From: Longilinea sp035560795
GTDB lineage: Bacteria > Chloroflexota > Anaerolineae > Anaerolineales > Anaerolineaceae
DNA: 14,065 bases
Assembly (NCBI GenBank): GCA_035560795.1
Contig: DATMYV010000041.1
Location: 1 to 14,065, forward strand
Reading direction: 5' to 3'
Part shown: positions 13,801-14,065 of the stretch, in pieces
Position numbering within the stretch: position 1 is the first letter of the stretch
Layout: the number at the start of each line of letters is the position of its first letter
Position numbers and translations under genes: made by a program
The notes under the pieces: model-generated
Seen by the model: the letters and a program-made list of their open reading frames with translations, nothing else
Databases searched by the model: none
Told to the model about the DNA's origin: nothing

Positions 13801-13859
13801 TCGACGGCTTATTCAATAGCTAAGTTTTGCCGGCTGGCATTCAGATACAGGAGTTAGGC

Positions 13860-14057
13860 ATGGTACCACTTCCAAAACGGAAATTATCCAAGGGTCGTCG
13901 CGATCGCCGCAGATCACATGATGCGCTGCAGGCAATTAACCTGGTTCAATGCAGCCAGTGCGGTGAAATGCGCTTGCCGCACACGGTTTGCCCGAATTGC
14001 GGACATTATCAGGGCCGCGAAGTGATCAGCGTCGAAAAAGAAAAGAAGACCAAGTAA
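13860..14057 (+). CDS. rpmF: 50S ribosomal protein L32 (zinc-binding form)
   Basis: The start ATG at 13860 follows AGGAG by 6 bases; an open frame reaches back to 13827, but those 11 residues are not L32-like. The 65-residue protein begins MVPLPKRKLSKGRRDRRRSH, the basic N-terminal tail that threads into 23S rRNA. It then carries two CxxC pairs, CSQC and CPNC, separated by ten residues (GEMRLPHTV region), which bind zinc, and ends in a Lys-rich tail. It is the complete gene; the window ends 8 bases later. In many bacteria rpmF neighbours yceD and plsX; here it is preceded by a divergent methyltransferase and has its own strong promoter. Confidence 0.96.
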   Translation: MVPLPKRKLSKGRRDRRRSHDALQAINLVQCSQCGEMRLPHTVCPNCGHYQGREVISVEKEKKTK

Positions 14058-14065
14058 TTCTAATT

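Noticed and set aside
1..14065. CRISPR array or tandem repeats
   Set aside because: No regularly spaced direct repeats were seen; the repeats present are single hairpins.

Overview
The window looks like a chromosomal segment of a Chloroflexota bacterium, probably class Anaerolineae. That placement is an inference. It rests on the SecD with a Pro/Thr-rich periplasmic linker, a methyltransferase whose N-terminal FAWAYDLVAG...SLGRWQKW segment is of a kind I associate with Chloroflexota, a four-cysteine L32, and several small proteins of Chloroflexota-like character. No database search was possible. From about base 1550 onward the DNA has intermediate GC content. Bases 1 to about 1541 are clearly AT-rich and read as the end of an integrated mobile element.

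Left region (1-1541), the element: a partial small membrane protein that runs off the left edge, an unknown 109-aa protein, and a tyrosine recombinase broken by a single-base frameshift exactly at its HxxR motif. All three are on the minus strand. The recombinase gene starts about 90 bases from the 5' half of a tRNA-Leu(UAG) gene (1542-1580, minus), which is cut off in the anticodon loop. The tRNA's own near-consensus promoter (TTGACT-17-TATAAT, 1592-1620) is intact and now points into the recombinase gene through a long hairpin. The most economical reading is integration into the anticodon loop of tRNA-Leu. The 3' half of the tRNA is not in this window.

Middle region (1671-9230), host metabolism and stress: a small unknown plus-strand gene; then, all on the minus strand, a fused ADP-forming acyl-CoA synthetase, a D-2-hydroxyacid (glyoxylate/hydroxypyruvate-type) dehydrogenase overlapping htpG, a conserved unknown gene, and an SDR-type L-threonine 3-dehydrogenase. 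Strong hairpin terminators separate the transcription units. A 377-base gap (4267-4643) holds no gene.

Right region (9388-14057), envelope and housekeeping: secD and secF in tandem behind a TATAAT promoter; then (reading back upstream on the minus strand) a small P-loop kinase-like protein, a SpoIIE-type phosphatase and a SAM methyltransferase; finally rpmF (ribosomal protein L32) on the plus strand. The rpmF promoter is a perfect TTGACA-17-TATAAT, and its -35 box overlaps the start codon of the divergent methyltransferase.

Most of the window is ordinary housekeeping DNA. The real point of interest is the tRNA-Leu/recombinase junction at 1450-1620.
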